From assembly GCA_020024155.1 (NCBI GenBank), contig JAHHUE010000045.1, positions 1 through 13,525 on the forward strand: a stretch of DNA of 13,525 nt, given 5' to 3'. Source of the stretch: Oscillospiraceae bacterium. GTDB lineage: Bacteria > Bacillota > Clostridia > Oscillospirales > Ruminococcaceae. Both the position numbers and the translations under genes were made by a program. Shown piece by piece: positions 13,500 through 13,525 of the stretch; the stretch's first letter is position 1; every line of letters starts with the position of its first letter. The notes beneath the pieces are model-generated. The model was not told the origin of the DNA. It worked only from the letters and a program-made list of their open reading frames with translations, and searched no databases.

Positions 13500-13525
13500 T
13501 TTATAATATTTGATGAGTGTATAAT

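Noticed and set aside
1..13525. Mobile elements, CRISPR arrays, tRNA or rRNA genes
   Set aside because: No transposase or integrase, no regularly spaced repeats, no terminal inverted repeats and no tRNA-like cloverleaf or rRNA segment were seen.

Overview
The window is an AT-rich stretch of a low-GC Gram-positive bacterium, most likely a member of the Clostridia. The main evidence is a SCIFF (six cysteines in forty-five residues) precursor peptide beside its radical SAM maturase, a pair known from Clostridia. Strong AAGGAG-type ribosome sites, U-tailed hairpin terminators and an AgrC/AgrA-like two-component system fit the same assignment. I cannot name a genus.

Layout. 1-433 (-): start-side part of a MarR repressor that runs off the left edge, with a clear promoter and inverted-repeat operators at 447-518. 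560-1474 (-): LysR regulator, divergent from two half-size ChrA-type transporter genes (1578-2156 and 2156-2719, overlapping by one base). 2815-5902: SCIFF locus, made of a promoter, a hairpin leader, a 47-residue SCIFF peptide (2907-3050), an intergenic terminator or attenuator (3066-3096), the radical SAM/SPASM maturase (3139-4527, TTG start), and an Orn/Lys/Arg decarboxylase-fold PLP enzyme starting one base after the maturase stop. 6083-7573 (+): 4-alpha-glucanotransferase MalQ. A shared bidirectional terminator separates it from a convergent two-component operon (LytTR regulator 8876-9583, then GHKL histidine kinase 7614-8876, both on the minus strand). 9789-11030 (+): cytoplasmic metal-dependent amidohydrolase with codon use typical of high expression, then a terminator and an EamA/DMT permease (11199-12116). 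12180-13499: a compact peroxide-defence operon, with a strong promoter, the peroxiredoxin Bcp/PrxQ (12247-12699), YaaA overlapping it by one base (12699-13448), and a terminator.

How it fits together. Most units are self-contained housekeeping or accessory cassettes. The SCIFF locus is the most distinctive. Its precursor is short and easily missed, carries a seventh cysteine in the leader, has Gly where the described SCIFF thioether acceptor is Thr, and has an 11-bp inverted repeat whose right arm covers the start codon. The Agr-type sensor pair has no agrB or agrD next to it, so its ligand is unknown; a link to the SCIFF product is only a hypothesis.
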